64,000 nt of DNA, taken from positions 22,006,745-22,070,744 of the forward strand of contig CM075102.1 of NCBI GenBank assembly GCA_037576195.1. Reading direction: 5' to 3'. The notes beneath the pieces are model-generated. The model was not told the DNA's origin, made no database searches, and worked only from the letters and a program-made list of their open reading frames with translations. This document shows, one piece after another, positions 48,440-60,200 of the stretch; position 1 is the first letter of the stretch; the number at the start of each line of letters is the position of its first letter. The stretch is from Phytoseiulus persimilis. Its lineage: Eukaryota > Arthropoda > Arachnida > Mesostigmata > Phytoseiidae. Both the position numbers and the translations under genes were made by a program.

Positions 48440-48651
48440 ATTTCACGAACTTCAGTTGAGCCGACCCACGTCTGTCCTTCTTTCTGCAAAGTCGGAGCTT
48501 GTGCTCAAGCGAATGCCTGTGGCTCACATACACAGGTGCTGTGATGCCCTTGGTAATCGGAACAACATTCGAATGTTTCGATCGTAAGTTGTCTTCCAGG
48601 TTTAGTGTAGTCTGGGAAAAGACGAACCCGGGTAAACGATCAGTGACTCTC

Positions 48652-48657
48652 ATTAAA
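48652..48657 (+). terminator. Poly(A) signal variant, carboxypeptidase
   Basis: ATTAAA, the most common variant signal, lies 213 bp after the carboxypeptidase stop. It is only about 20 bp from the opposing NUP107 signal, so the two transcripts may overlap at their ends. Confidence 0.4.
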
Positions 48658-48678
48658 CTGAGTCTTTTCAGTTTATAC

Positions 48679-48684
48679 TTTATT
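48679..48684 (-). terminator. Poly(A) signal, NUP107
   Basis: TTTATT on the plus strand is AATAAA for the minus-strand NUP107, about 99 bp beyond its stop codon. Confidence 0.6.
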
Positions 48685-48782
48685 GATTCTCTGTAAAAGT
48701 TCTCGATCGATGAATTATAAAAGAACGGTGATTCGCGCTTGGCAGTTACATTTTTACAACATCCGGGGAATCGGGACTGAAC

Positions 48783-51700
48783 TCAAATTCCACCCATCTC
48801 GTGGAGATCCATGTTTCCTGGCACTTTGAGCAGCTCCACCGCGCTCTCCTGAATCTTCACGAGCAGTTGGGCGAGGTCTTCCTTCGAGAACTCCTTGAAC
48901 AGACAATTGTCCTCATGCGCGATCAGGTTCGCGATGGCCATTGACTCCGCGTAGCGTCCGCTTCCATGGAGTACGGTTTGCAGGAGTGAAGTGATCTGCG
49001 ATGGGACAACGACTCTCAATAGCGATCTTCTCTACCCGAGCAGGGGCACGAGTGAGTTATTGAAGCTATAGACTCACCTGAGGAATGCAGATCCGACGAA
49101 GGGCCTGGAGGTCGTTCCGTCTACGGGAGTCCGAGTCGAGACTCGAATCCATTTCAACGTCTTCATCAACGGTGTCGTCTGTCGGATCGCACATCCAACC
49201 GCCGTCAGGGTAATTCAGGATGCACTTCAGATGACGTGAAGCTCTGTCGCATAATCCACCCAACGTAGCTTTCCACGTTTCCATTTTCGAGGCCAAGGCC
49301 CTTTTGGCGAATTCGGTGGACAGCTGTCGAATGACAAACGATTATCAGTGGAACCGGATACAAAAGAACCAGCTCCATTCCCACAGACACTGGGGCTGCA
49401 GGTAATACGGTACGAAGGACTTCGCAGAATAGGGAAAAAAGCGTACCGCGCCTCGAGCCGATGAAACGTCCGCTCCTGCGACGATCGTTTCTTGCGGTTT
49501 TTCACGATGATAATGCTGGAACCATTCATTGAACGATTGCAGTGCTTCCAGATACTCCTGAAAGGACGGATAAGAAACTCCGACGGTGAGTTCGACGGAC
49601 ACGTTTGGAGGGCTCTCATATGATTCCGCGGACCAATCAGGCCGACACGGTTAACATGCAAGCTCACCTGGGCACACAAATACTCCTTGAGACACTTTTT
49701 GTATTCGAAAGCATTGCCTTCGGCATCTTGCGCAGAGTTCCGAGGGGATCGTCCACCCATGTTGACGTCATCTGCGTCATCGGGCTGCGTGGAATGAAAA
49801 ATTCTAAATTTCGAGTCATTCTTCATATATCTCGATCTGATCCCAGTTTTGAAGTCCTTGCGATGGGGATTACCGAATCTTCTCTCATATATCCGATGGA
49901 GTCTCTCTCGGTTTGCACGGCCATTGCAGCAAGCTCCCGAACGCTGTCCTGCGGTACCAGAGCGATGATGCTGCGGGCCACCGACGGTCTCTGCTTCATA
50001 ATCGCGCTCCTGAGAGCTGAATTCACGTATTTCATGCCGAGCAAAGAATGACCAGGCTCTGGAAGACGGATGTCTCTGTCAGGCATCCATAGGCTCAAAC
50101 ATCGAGGTCATGTGCCATTCACCAAAAATCTACATCGACGCGCAGTTTTCAACCCCGATGATTCGGCGTAACTCACGTGCGAACAGCCACTTCAACGCAT
50201 CGCTCTTCACTTGGTCTTCCCCTGTGACTTCGTCTCTTGGCTCGAAGTCATCGTTCCCGCAATGTATCGCATCATAGACGAATTTGGTTATGTACTTGAA
50301 GATATCGATGTCCTGTTTCTGAGCTGCAAGGATGACGTCCAATTTTTCTTTCTCGGAGAGGTCTTGAAGAACAGTCAGGAGCCTCAAGTAACACGTCTCA
50401 CGGAGTGTATCGGGCAGGTGGAGCACATATTTCGGGACTATATCGAATATCTCGTCGTCAACCAGTCTTTGAACGTAGAACGCCACTGCGAAAGAAGAGA
50501 CTCGTCATTTGATTTCGCACTGCCTTCTAAAATCCGCCGGAACCCACGAAAAATATGTGACTCGTCGCTCACCTATGAAGTCAATTTTCTCAATGTTTTC
50601 CTGAATAGGTCTGTTGTATTTGAGGAACAATGCCAGATTTGCCATAAGTCTCAGATGGTGGCCGGGCAGAGTCCCATGGTTTTCGACGTCCGAGATCTCG
50701 ATACAAAAATTATACATGAACTCTATGAGACCGTCGACGTCTTGGAGCATGAGGAACTTGTGAATCTGACGGAAGAAATCTCGACCCTCGAGTTCCACTC
50801 GGGCTTCGAGACCACTGGAAGAAGGCGGAAAGGCTCCATTGTAATCGGATAGCCGTGTTATCCAACTTCGCGTGAGAAATTTCACCGGCATCGCCTCCCT
50901 TATACGCGGTTTTCCCCTCTGAGGTACGGCGAGCTGCTCGATGATTCGTTTACCTGAGGATTTGCTGTAGTGTCTCATTTTCCTTCGGGTAGTCGTCGGG
51001 CAAAGGGCCCAAGTCAGCTCCTCGAGCATTTCGGAGGTGTAGTTCGGTTGCGACGTCGACCAGAGTTTTCAAATGAGCCCAGAGCTGGTCCTCCCAAGTG
51101 GAGCACATAGGGAGCAACATTTCAAGGTTTCCGCACAGTGCCGCATAGATGGCTCTCTCTGGGACACTGACTCGTTCGTCGTTCAACTTTTTCCAGACCA
51201 CGATTTTCCACACGTCTCGATATGGGTTGCCTTCGTCAGGCAGGAGAGCGCCGTCTTCATCTGAAAACGATGTTGGTTGTACAACTCGAGCTCGAGCCGA
51301 ATGTATATTCGGAGTCGTTAAGAACTCTTGGAACAGGAAATACTTATAATTTTGAGACCGATCACGACTGACCTCGGATGTTCCCTCGGAAGGCTTTCCA
51401 GCCTTGCATCCCCGCGGCCAACATGAAATAGCCTTGGTCCATGGCTAGCTTCTGGGCTTTGGGTAGTTTTCCAGCTCGAACGAGTTCGAAGACGCATCTG
51501 AACAGCCGTTGCTCGTCTTCAACATCCAAATCGTGGAAGACCTTGTTCTGCCGCAGAGGAGCGTCTGGGTCCAGTTCTGTGATCATTCCGGGTACGACCT
51601 TATTCTTTGCTAGAGCTTGTCTCGTGGCTTCGTACATTCCACCACTCTCTCTGGAATGAAACTATTTGAGCTTCGCGTCCACTGACCAACTTCTGCGAAG

Positions 51701-52792
51701 CTTTCTCTCACGAGCACGCTATTGATCGCGAGATCATCCTCACTTGAATGCATGCAGCGAAGCTGTGTTCGAGGTACATTTCTCCTCTTCGTATCGTTTC
51801 TCGAGCCAGTCGACCAGGGTTTGTGCCATCCGGAAAGCGCAAGACGAGTCGAAAAGATCCTCGATTTCTTCCGCGTCGGATGCCGGAAGTCTCATGTGGT
51901 AGTCAACTTCTATATCTGCATCGTCGCCCTGTGTGTGCGGAATCGCTGTTCTGTTGAATGTCGCACAGAGACGAGCTCTCCTCACGGACCAATCAAGAAT
52001 GTAGCAGAAAATCCGAGGAGCAAAACCTCACCTGGGCGGCATTCAACAAAGCCCAAGCCAATGTCCAAGTGTATTTTTCTTTGTGGAAAAACTCGTGCAA
52101 GTCCCTGATCTCCGGGGCTCGTCCTTGGAGTCTGTCTTCGATTTCCGCGCTCAATTTCGAATACCGTTCGATAAGAGGGATAGGATCGATCAGGAAGGAC
52201 TCATTCCTGCCCATCGTGTACTGGGCGTCGCAGAATTCATTGTGAGCCTCTGTTTTGGAGAATAAGAAAGAAAGTCAGACGCCGATTGCAAGGTATATTA
52301 GATCTCCTTACATTCCGAAAATCATGTGCTACGACGAGGGTCGACGAGCGACCGCTTCTGGGACACACAATCGAAAGAATCAGAGAACTCTCGGAGGGGA
52401 AACGTAGCTGAAAAGGCGAGTCACCTCGTGACACCTGTGTGCTTTTGTCCTTGGTGGTCGTGTTGAGGGTGTGATTGCTGCTATCCAAAGCCGCGAGGTT
52501 CACAGTGTATTCTGGAATAGGGACCCGTATCACGGGAATGCTTTTAGGAGATGTTCCAGAGTTTTGCAACCAAACCGAAGAAGGGACACATGTTATTTCG
52601 TCTTTCGTCGGTGACTCCGCACCCACCGCTGAAAGATGCTTCGGTGAGCCCGAGGTTCCTCCTCGTCGACGTTGGTGTCGTCGGAAACAAGGCCGAATAC
52701 ACCGATCGATCATGTTCAGGTGTCTGGGGGCGTCTGTTCTGACGCGGTGTGCTGGAAGAGGAATTCGACGTTTCAAATAGTTCAGGCTCCAC
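48783..52792 (-). CDS. Nup107: Nucleoporin Nup107
   Basis: Scaffold nucleoporin of the Y (Nup107-160) complex of the nuclear pore. About 14 exons give roughly 900 residues (human 925): 52,627-~52,792, 52,425-52,511, ~52,340-52,407, 52,032-52,249, 51,744-51,928, 51,373-51,650, 50,954-51,260, 50,573-50,814, 50,177-50,485, 49,874-50,058, 49,668-49,784, 49,468-49,557, 49,078-49,323 and 48,783-48,995. Those from exon 5 on join cleanly in phase. Family blocks in order are an N-terminal TP-rich tail, LVDWLEKRYEEE, TELDPDAPLRQ, ERAIYAALCGNLEMLLPMC, HKFLMLQDVDGLIEF, LVPQDSVREL, SFNEWFQHYH, YPDGGWMCD and VLHGSGRY...FSKEDLAQLL. The start is unclear: the first frame opens at GTG, right after a stop. An acceptor there (ATGATGAG|TG) fed by an upstream exon ending in A would make an ATG. 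The end of exon 3 is also approximate. It is divergent from CDC45. Confidence 0.95.
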
Positions 52793-53729
52793 TCATCATG
52801 AGAGAATTTCACTCGCATCAGAGAAGTCACAGTGCGACTCCTGTCATTGCCTTCCCGGTGCAGAAAATAATCAGCTACAATCCGGGAAACGGGAAGTTAT
52901 GACCTGAGAGTCGATCTCGCAGGTTAATGACTCAAATTTTTGAATAGATAGCACTCTGTTTTGCGATGGAACACGCGCCCACGGAGGGGATTAAGGAGTC
53001 GGATCTTCTGCTATAGATAGGAGTCCCTGCGTTCTGGAGTGATTGCAGCCGCTTTGTAAGCGTTTCAGAGGCGCAGATTAGTGCAGAGAACCTGCACCCG
53101 GTCAGAGTGCTCCAGAAACTTACGAAATCATCTCCGTTGACGTCGTTGGCGCTCACTTCCGTGGGGATCCTTTCGCTATACGGGGACGGCCGACTGTTAA
53201 ACGTATCAGGCACTCGGATGAAGCAGCTGGCAGCAAGTAACGACGCGAAAATTATATTGCGAAAATTCTCAGCAAAAGCATCGACATTCCGCGCTCATAG
53301 CGGCCGGCTCCACACTCGAGGCTCGTTTCAAATCTGTGTTTACTCGGGGTGTAAACACACAATGATGAATTGATCTCTCTACTTCTTTTCCCCCCGAGGC
53401 GCGCCGGAACTCCCAACCTGCCTCGGCGGCGAGCACGGAGTTCTTGAGTCAAGGACCAGTTCAGAGGCTGACCTCCATTCTGAGGCGAGATCATGCGACT
53501 CACGCTCCTACTGCTTCATTTAGCACACGGCCGCGACCACGACTCCAGCTCCTTCTGCTCCAGTTGTCGTCGTTTTTGTTGACATTCTGCTGATGGCGCC
53601 AAAAGGAGCCGATGGCGAACATCTGAAGCGCAAGAACCGTCAGTCGAATAGAGCAGAAAGTCAGGTCCCTCCACAAAGTCGGCTGGAATCGGGAACACAC
53701 GTCATCCGAGCTATGAGGTGTTGATCATC
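52793..53729. other. Divergent upstream region NUP107/CDC45
   Basis: About 940 bp between the first NUP107 exon and the CDC45 ATG. It may serve as a shared bidirectional promoter and may hold a non-coding first exon of NUP107. Two minus-strand frames (52,932-53,213 and 53,500-53,700) have no ATG start and no known motif. No TATA box was seen. Confidence 0.5.
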
Positions 53730-55522
53730 ATGTTCGTCCAGGATCTGAAGACAGAGTTCTACGATGTTCTCGTGAACGAGCGGGTCCTCGTCTTGTGCGG
53801 CACCGATGTCGATGCGCTAGTTTCATGTAAAATCCTACAATATCTGTTTCAATGCGATCACATACTCTACACGCTGGTGCCTGTCACGCGGAAGCAAGAC
53901 ATTACCGACGCGCTGGAGAAACACGGAGAAACGGGCCGCTACGTCGTGCTGCTCAACTGTGGTGGGACTTTCGACGTTCTCGAAGACTGCAAACCAGAGA
54001 ACGAGAACCTTGTGTTCTTCATCGCTGATGCACATCGGCCCTTCAACGTATACAATGTATACAATAACTCTCAAGTACGAATCCTCAGCCCGGTCGAAAA
54101 CGAGAACATCCCTGGATTCGACGATATCTTCAGAGACGACATGGACTCTGAAGAAGAAGATCCAGAAGGCGATTTGGATGAAATTCTTGAACGCAATCGG
54201 CAGAAACGCGCTTGGGTCGAGAAAAGAAACCGACTCCTCTTCGAATACACGCAGTTCAACTACTTCGGGAAAGCGACCTCGTTGACGATGTTTGAGCTCT
54301 GCTGGAAAATGTCCCGCGACTCCACGGTGATCCTGTGGTACGCCATCATTGGTCTCAGTGATCAACTGGTGCATCGACGAATCGAGTCGGACAAGTACGT
54401 GACCGAGTGTGGTTTGCTTCAAGGTCACATGTCTCGGCACGATCAGCTCTATGATCAAAACTCCTCGGACTCGAACGTAAACTCGGTGAGGTTGTCTTTC
54501 GACCGAGAACTAAACCTCATCTTCCTCAAACACTGGACGCTCTTAGAGAGCATGCGACACACTCAGCATTTCGCTTGCCGCTTCAAAATGTGGACGGTGA
54601 GGGGCCAGAAGAAAATATACGAATTCCTCGCGGAACTTGGTATACCACTAACTCAGAGCAAACAAATATTCGCGTCGATGGACATCACCTTCAGAAGCTC
54701 CATCAAGGAATGGATCTTCAAATTGGCTGATAAATACGCTCTCGACGACATCGGTACGTGCTGCTTCTCGGCCAATTTGGGGTACAAGCACAAGTTCAAC
54801 GCACTGGACGTGGCGGTCGCTGTCCACACAATTCTGGATCAAGGTACGTGTCTGCGAGTTTTTTTTGGAAATATCGAAATTTGGTCTTTCCAATGGGTCT
54901 CTTGGTGTGTATCGATATCCGGGTCTCTCGCGTGTGCTGTCTCTCCAAAAGTCGCGGATGCTCAATAATTCGATTAATTCCTCGCGCAGGTGATTTTTTC
55001 AAGGGGCTGGACGCATTGTCGTGGTCACGGATTGAGATCTTAGAGAAAGGAATCGAGTGTTCGAAGACGAAGCTGATTTCGATCTTTCAACAAGTACAAA
55101 CTTTCCTGGAGACTCGACAAATCGCTTCAACGGGACGGTATCTCTACGCTGTCCTCCAAGAAAGCACCCCGAACTCGAAGCTGTTCGGGAAACCCGGTGC
55201 TCTTGAAGACCTGACCTACTTTCTCCAAGCCGCCTACGTAGCGCGGAAGTCCAAGGATTCCCCGTTGTTTCCCATGGTTGTCGCTGCGCCGTCGGTCACT
55301 CATCCGGGTTACAGCCTTGTGATCGGAATACCACCTCTTGCTGAAACATCGTCGCGGAACTTATTCGCTCAAGTTTTCAGTCAGGCAGCAACACGCTGCA
55401 ACAGCGCGATTTTAAAAGATGCTTATCTTCAAGAAAATTTGGTTTTGGTTCAATCTGAGCATTCCCGACAATTCTTCGAAGCTATCTACGATCTCCTGTG
55501 TTCCGTTGACGGTCGGGGTTAG
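53730..55522 (+). CDS. Cdc45: Cell division control protein 45 (CDC45)
   Basis: Component of the CMG replicative helicase (Cdc45-MCM2-7-GINS), needed to fire origins in S phase. Two exons, 53,730-54,843 and 54,990-55,522, join through a GTACGT donor and a GCGCAG acceptor in phase 1 to give 548 residues (human 566). The start MFVQDLKTEFYDVL aligns with MFVSDFRKEFYEV of human CDC45, so the ATG at 53,730 was chosen over a GTG 12 bp earlier. Visible blocks are the DHH-like GTDVDALVSCKILQYLF, QCDHILYTLVPV, DAHRPFNVYNVYN, an acidic segment DDMDSEEEDPEGDLDE, FELCWKMS, a RFKMWTVRGQKKIYEFLA-type block and the C-terminal VVAAPSVTHPGYSLVIGIPP. The short intron contrasts with the many introns of its neighbours. 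It is divergent from NUP107 and convergent with PIGQ. Confidence 0.97.
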
Positions 55523-55937
55523 TCGGGCTTGAGGAATAAGGGAATCGATCTTACTCGTTTTAAAGCAGAAAATTCGTCCCAGAATGTTTTCCCCTCCCGA
55601 CCTTCATGTTCATCCTCCTAACGAACTGCATCATATGTACATAAGATCATTGATACTTGGATATTAGAATATATATTCTGGACATAGTAAACGAAAATCT
55701 ATCGAATTCACTCTACCTCCCTCCATTTCTCCAGTTCATTCCGTGCATTCCGACAAAATGAGACTTGTGGGCTCACGATCCATTTAACGCATGAGTGGGC
55801 AAAGTGCGCCCGCGGGTCGCAGCAAGCCGCCGATCCCTGATCTACCGATTCCGTCATCCCGCACAATATTTGCAACAACGATGTCATTCGTGAACTCTTG
55901 ATGAGATCTCCCACACTCGTCTGACTTCATGCATATC
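55523..55937. other. Convergent 3' gap CDC45/PIGQ
   Basis: 415 bp between two stop codons. No canonical AATAAA was found on either strand, so 3' end signals must be variants or lie further out. An AT-rich run (about 55,660-55,680) is the only visible landmark. Confidence 0.5.
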
Positions 55938-57227
55938 TTACAACGGATACACGATTCTTCCGACGCAGAGGTCCCGCAAGAATGACAGGAGTTCTCTGAA
56001 GCGAAATATCCTGGCGATACCTTGGGCACAAGCTTTTCGGGTTCCCCTAGAGTAGCTGGGTTTCGCGCTCAGCGCGAAGTCATTTATCCTCGTTAACTCT
56101 GTATGACGTCTATCCAATTCCCAATCTAGTGACAGGATGGTCACGATGTTGACAGACGTGATGAAGAGATCGTGCATAACCGTGCCTAAAGTGAAATTCA
56201 CTAGGAGAACACAGCACCTCATGAGCGAGAACATGACGTAGTATATGAACAGGGTGGGCAGAAGGAAGACTACGATTGTCAAAATTATCGGTCCCAATAT
56301 CACTGGATCTGAGTCAGTGAGCGTGTCAACTCGCTGTCGCAATGGGTTGTACTTCAGACCGCGGAAAATACGTAAAAGGGCGAAAAGAGCACTCAACCAT
56401 ATAGCGTAAATCTTGCACATATAACCATAGAAACAGTAAACATGCACAGTTGATAGAGTCATGATGTCACATACCAGAGCACATTGAACAGTCAGAGGGA
56501 CGAAACCGACACGTTTAAGGGCATTCGTCAGCGTTTGCAAAGACGGCAGCATGACTTCCACGTAAACGTCCCACATGTTCACATGTATGGTGAAGAAATT
56601 AGCCAGCGCGTGGTTCACTTGTGGGTTTAACTTGAGACCTAAAGGTGTGCCTCTGCGAAGCCACTCAACGATACTCCGAGCTTTCGGAACTGCTCGTTCT
56701 ACTGCTGTTGGCCACCATTCGCAAACATGGTGTCCCAACCACGCTCCCAGGAGGACGTCCAGCAGCAACACAATCAACAGCCCTTTACTCAAGGGGAGAT
56801 TCCTCAAGATCAGCGCCAATTTTACCAAAGCTGAGTGATGCTCCAAATAGGAAGTGCTATGCTCCTCCTTCTGAGAATGGCTTTCGCGCTCCGAGTGCCC
56901 ATCGGCATTAGTCGAGAACTCGCTGTTGTAGATCAGCTGCTCGTATAAAGCTCCATCCTCAACAACCAACACTTGATCGCATGGGAAAGACTTGACGAGT
57001 TTTTTCAGTTCGAACGTCGTGGAGTCGATTGTGAAGTCGTAGGATTTCAGACGTTTCTCTCCGTTGCTTCCCACACCGATGAAAAAAGACGAATTCTTCC
57101 GTCGAGGTTTCTTGTCGATAAGGTCCACGAACAAGTTCAGACCGTCCGACGTAGGTTTCGCCAAAAGAAACGAATGACAGTCCGGAGATCCAAGTTCGTT
57201 CAGAATTTCGCGAGATATGACGAGAAG
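55938..57227 (-). CDS. Pigq: PIG-Q, GPI-GlcNAc transferase subunit (N-terminus incomplete)
   Basis: Subunit of the ER-membrane GPI-N-acetylglucosaminyltransferase that adds GlcNAc to phosphatidylinositol, the first step of GPI anchor synthesis. One large exon, 55,938-57,227, opens after a CTTGCAG acceptor in phase 0 and codes for 429 residues. The GPI1 family core is clear: LGLKLNPQVNHALANFF, HVYCFYGYMCKIY, LLRIFRGLKYNPLRQRVD and DSDPVILGP. Two adjoining membrane segments follow (IILTIVVFLLPTLFIYYV and MFSLMRCCVLLV), and an earlier one is LLIVLLLDVLLGAWLG. Human PIGQ has roughly 100 further N-terminal residues, so at least one upstream exon is missing. A minus-strand frame at 57,276-57,494 is a weak candidate. 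The C-terminal tail after NIVTILSLDWEL is not similar to the human protein, so another splice near 56,080 is possible. Confidence 0.9.
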   Translation of the reverse strand, partial: LLVISREILNELGSPDCHSFLLAKPTSDGLNLFVDLIDKKPRRKNSSFFIGVGSNGEKRLKSYDFTIDSTTFELKKLVKSFPCDQVLVVEDGALYEQLIYNSEFSTNADGHSERESHSQKEEHSTSYLEHHSALVKLALILRNLPLSKGLLIVLLLDVLLGAWLGHHVCEWWPTAVERAVPKARSIVEWLRRGTPLGLKLNPQVNHALANFFTIHVNMWDVYVEVMLPSLQTLTNALKRVGFVPLTVQCALVCDIMTLSTVHVYCFYGYMCKIYAIWLSALFALLRIFRGLKYNPLRQRVDTLTDSDPVILGPIILTIVVFLLPTLFIYYVMFSLMRCCVLLVNFTLGTVMHDLFITSVNIVTILSLDWELDRRHTELTRINDFALSAKPSYSRGTRKACAQGIARIFRFRELLSFLRDLCVGRIVYPL

Positions 57228-60200
57228 CTGCAAGGAAACAAGTGGGTGAAGAAGTTTTGCGGAGAGGAACAACGTTCAGAATCGGCTGTCAAATCGAAGA
57301 GCTCGAGATTCTCTCGGTGACACTGATCTCAGCTGCCTTGGAGGATCGATTGGGAAACTTTCAAAAATGTGGGCAGCTAGTTTGAATATGGCCCACCATG
57401 TTGGGGATATGGATAGCCGTGCATCCGTTCGAGTCGAGTCAGAGAGGTTGCAGCGCATGAAGATGCTGTTTTTCCGAAACACAGCGGGGTCCACGTTCGG
57501 CTGACTTTTTCGCGCGCACCCAACTCGCCCTAACCGAAGCCGAAAACGTAGGATGATCGCACGTCACAAGTATTCATGCCGATGGAAAATCTATAGACTC
57601 GAGAAGAACACTTGTTCCTGGAGGGAGAAGCCGGGTCTCGGCATGTTTACGCTCGTGAGGGTGCGATCAGCTGAGAGATCAACGTCACCTCGCATCATTG
57701 GATCACATTGGATAGATGCCCTGACCAAGGAGCTCCAGGTCGGTACGATGCATCACACGAATCAACATCTAGGTCGAACTTCCCTTGCTCCATTCTTGCA
57801 TATAGAGTAAAAGTGTAAGTACTACCGATCGCCCGCGTTCAATAAGTCTGATTGGAGGCGCCATATTTTGAAAACTGATCTCGAGGGAGCATACAGATAT
57901 GAGAATTGTGGAAAGAAAACAGTATTCCGCGTGCTTTCGTTTCGGAAGCTCTTCATCGTTCCACCATGAGCCCATAAGCTGGTTTTGGCTAGCTGTCAGC
58001 AATGACAGCTCTCTCCACATTATGGGACACTTTTTCTTATCATTCGAAAATCAGTCTAAAACCATGAGTTTTCCGTTTTGAACGCTGCGAACTCGCGCAA
58101 CGAACTCATCAATGATCCGGCAGACCGGCAAAGCTCACCAACACCTCACTGAGTGTCGCCGATCGATCATTTCCTCGTCCAGTGATGCCCCCGTTGGATC
58201 CGAGATGAATTCCGGACCGCATCTACGGGTACCCGTTCCGCGCGAGGGAGTCGACCAAGCGCACGATGCGCAGGGAGCTTGCTACTAGAACTGTTCTCCC
58301 TGGCTTCCACGGCCCACACACGAACTTGAAAACGGCAGCGGCTTTTCCTGGAACTCTCCACTCGAAGTGGATGCGTCGACAAGAGATCGTCTTCGCGCCT
58401 GATGGCACCAATACGAAAATCACTCACTGCTACCGCATGTGGCCGAATACTATTCCTCCCAAGCCGCCCCGCGGGCTCTCTCGAACTGAGGGCTTGGGTT
58501 GTGGAATAATGATTCTGGCGAAATTTCGTGACTCTCCGATCTGGCTTTGTCCCACAATCCTCGAGTGCTTTTGCTCCGTGCATTGCGGAGGTTTGTATTT
58601 TTTCATCATTCATGCAGACCTGCAAGCGGTGTTGGGGTGGACCGGTCGCTCGCGCCGCCAAAGCGAGTCTACCGGTGTCGAATAAGTTTACCGATAAAGC
58701 ACACCGTCGTATGCCGTGTTCGCTAGCTGTCTCCTGTTTCGGACGTATCTACAGCTGAGTAATGGTCAATAAATATCGCACCGCAACCTCATCGGCTCAT
58801 CGGCGCTATCTAAGCGGGAAATTGGAGCATGAGCCATGTCTCTTATACAGGCAGTCAAACGTCGCAGCTCTCTCTCCGGTCGAGAATCGATTTCTTTGGG
58901 TCCCATCTACCAGGGCGAATCCTGGAGAAGAAACCCGCGGCCCAATGTGACTTACCCCCTCTCATCAGCTTAGGCGGCCCCGGGATTCGAAGGCTGACTG
59001 AAAAACATGACCAACTTAGGTCGACATGGGATGCATAGGTGGAAGCTCTCGATAAATATAAGCCGCAATCAAACCCTCCAACGTCGTGGAAAAACGCCCA
59101 TGCACTGGAAGGCGATTCACTCGAATGCAGTTCTCGCGGACAATTGGCCGAATGTTATCAATGTCTACATTTGTTATCAATCGGTTCCCAGGTCCGAAGC
59201 TCCCAGCAGAAAGCGAGAAACTCCCTTGTTTATCAGGAGCAAATCCATGTGGGAGAGCATTTCCCACGTAGGTGCTCCAGCCTCGGTCCCGAGCTGACTG
59301 ACTGCAGAGAAAGAACATGAGCAAACAAAGTCTTCTATTCGAGAGCCGCTCGCAGTGTGAGCATGCCAGAGCAAGTTAAATAACTTTTTTCGCGCGATAT
59401 CATCCGCCCGTGACACCACCCGGACCGGCGCTCTCTTCTCCCGGTTCGAAACCTCGTTGAATCTCTAAGCCGATTACCGAGGACTAGCCAGCAGTCCTCA
59501 TCCACCCTCGATAGTCGTCGTCAGACCATTGACGGTGTGAGAATTCACAAAGAATCATTTTGGACTACCAAGATGAGCCGAGTCTCCTCATTGACCATGA
59601 GCAGAGGAGCCCCGGTCGCAATGTCTCGGATTTCGAGAATGCCTCAAGAGCGGAAAAACCCGCAAGAGTCAGATGTGGTGGGAGCGATATAAACGGATGT
59701 CCGAATCGAATTAGCTCCATCGATGATCGAACAGCAGATCACGAGCTCCATACAGGGACATTTTTCCAGTTTTTTTTTTCCGCCTTCATGAGTCGCGGCC
59801 GAGCGAGAACGAAGTCAGAGAGAGAAATTTCACGGGAGAGTGCACCGACGATACGAAGTGGCGCTCAGGAATGATCTCTGCACTCGTGCTCACCCTAGTG
59901 AATCGACTCGCACCGATCTTTGTATTAGTGACATTTGATGGGAGGCACTCCCCCTCCTCGAGGAATCTCCTGATCCCCATAAACTGTCAAATCGATATTG
60001 CCGGAGCGCGCAGAGTCAAGTGAACGCAACCGAAAAACGGAACATCTGGAGTCCAACGGAACATATCTGGCCCTGAAAAATTTCCGAGTGGTGTGAGGTA
60101 TCGGCATTGATTTCGCAGAGTCGGCGGCGCCCTGGGTTTCGTCCCCGGCAACCCGTACCATTATCTAGAGACATTGACAGTGAAATAAACAACCTGGGAT

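Noticed and set aside
52932-53213. Minus-strand frame with a signal-peptide-like start (NIIFASLLAASCF) and a GTAAGT donor
   Set aside because: There is no ATG in frame and the apparent intron would be about 35 bp. It is more likely part of the NUP107/CDC45 upstream region.
53500-53700. Minus-strand frames ending in QQKRRQLEQKELESWSRPCAK-like and membrane-like peptides just upstream of CDC45
   Set aside because: Both open only with GTG-type starts, overlap each other and match no family I know. The 5' UTR of CDC45 explains the position better.
58167-58685. Overlapping ORFs of 164 (-) and 139 (+) codons
   Set aside because: They are mutual shadows with no family signature. GC-rich sequence low in stops explains both.
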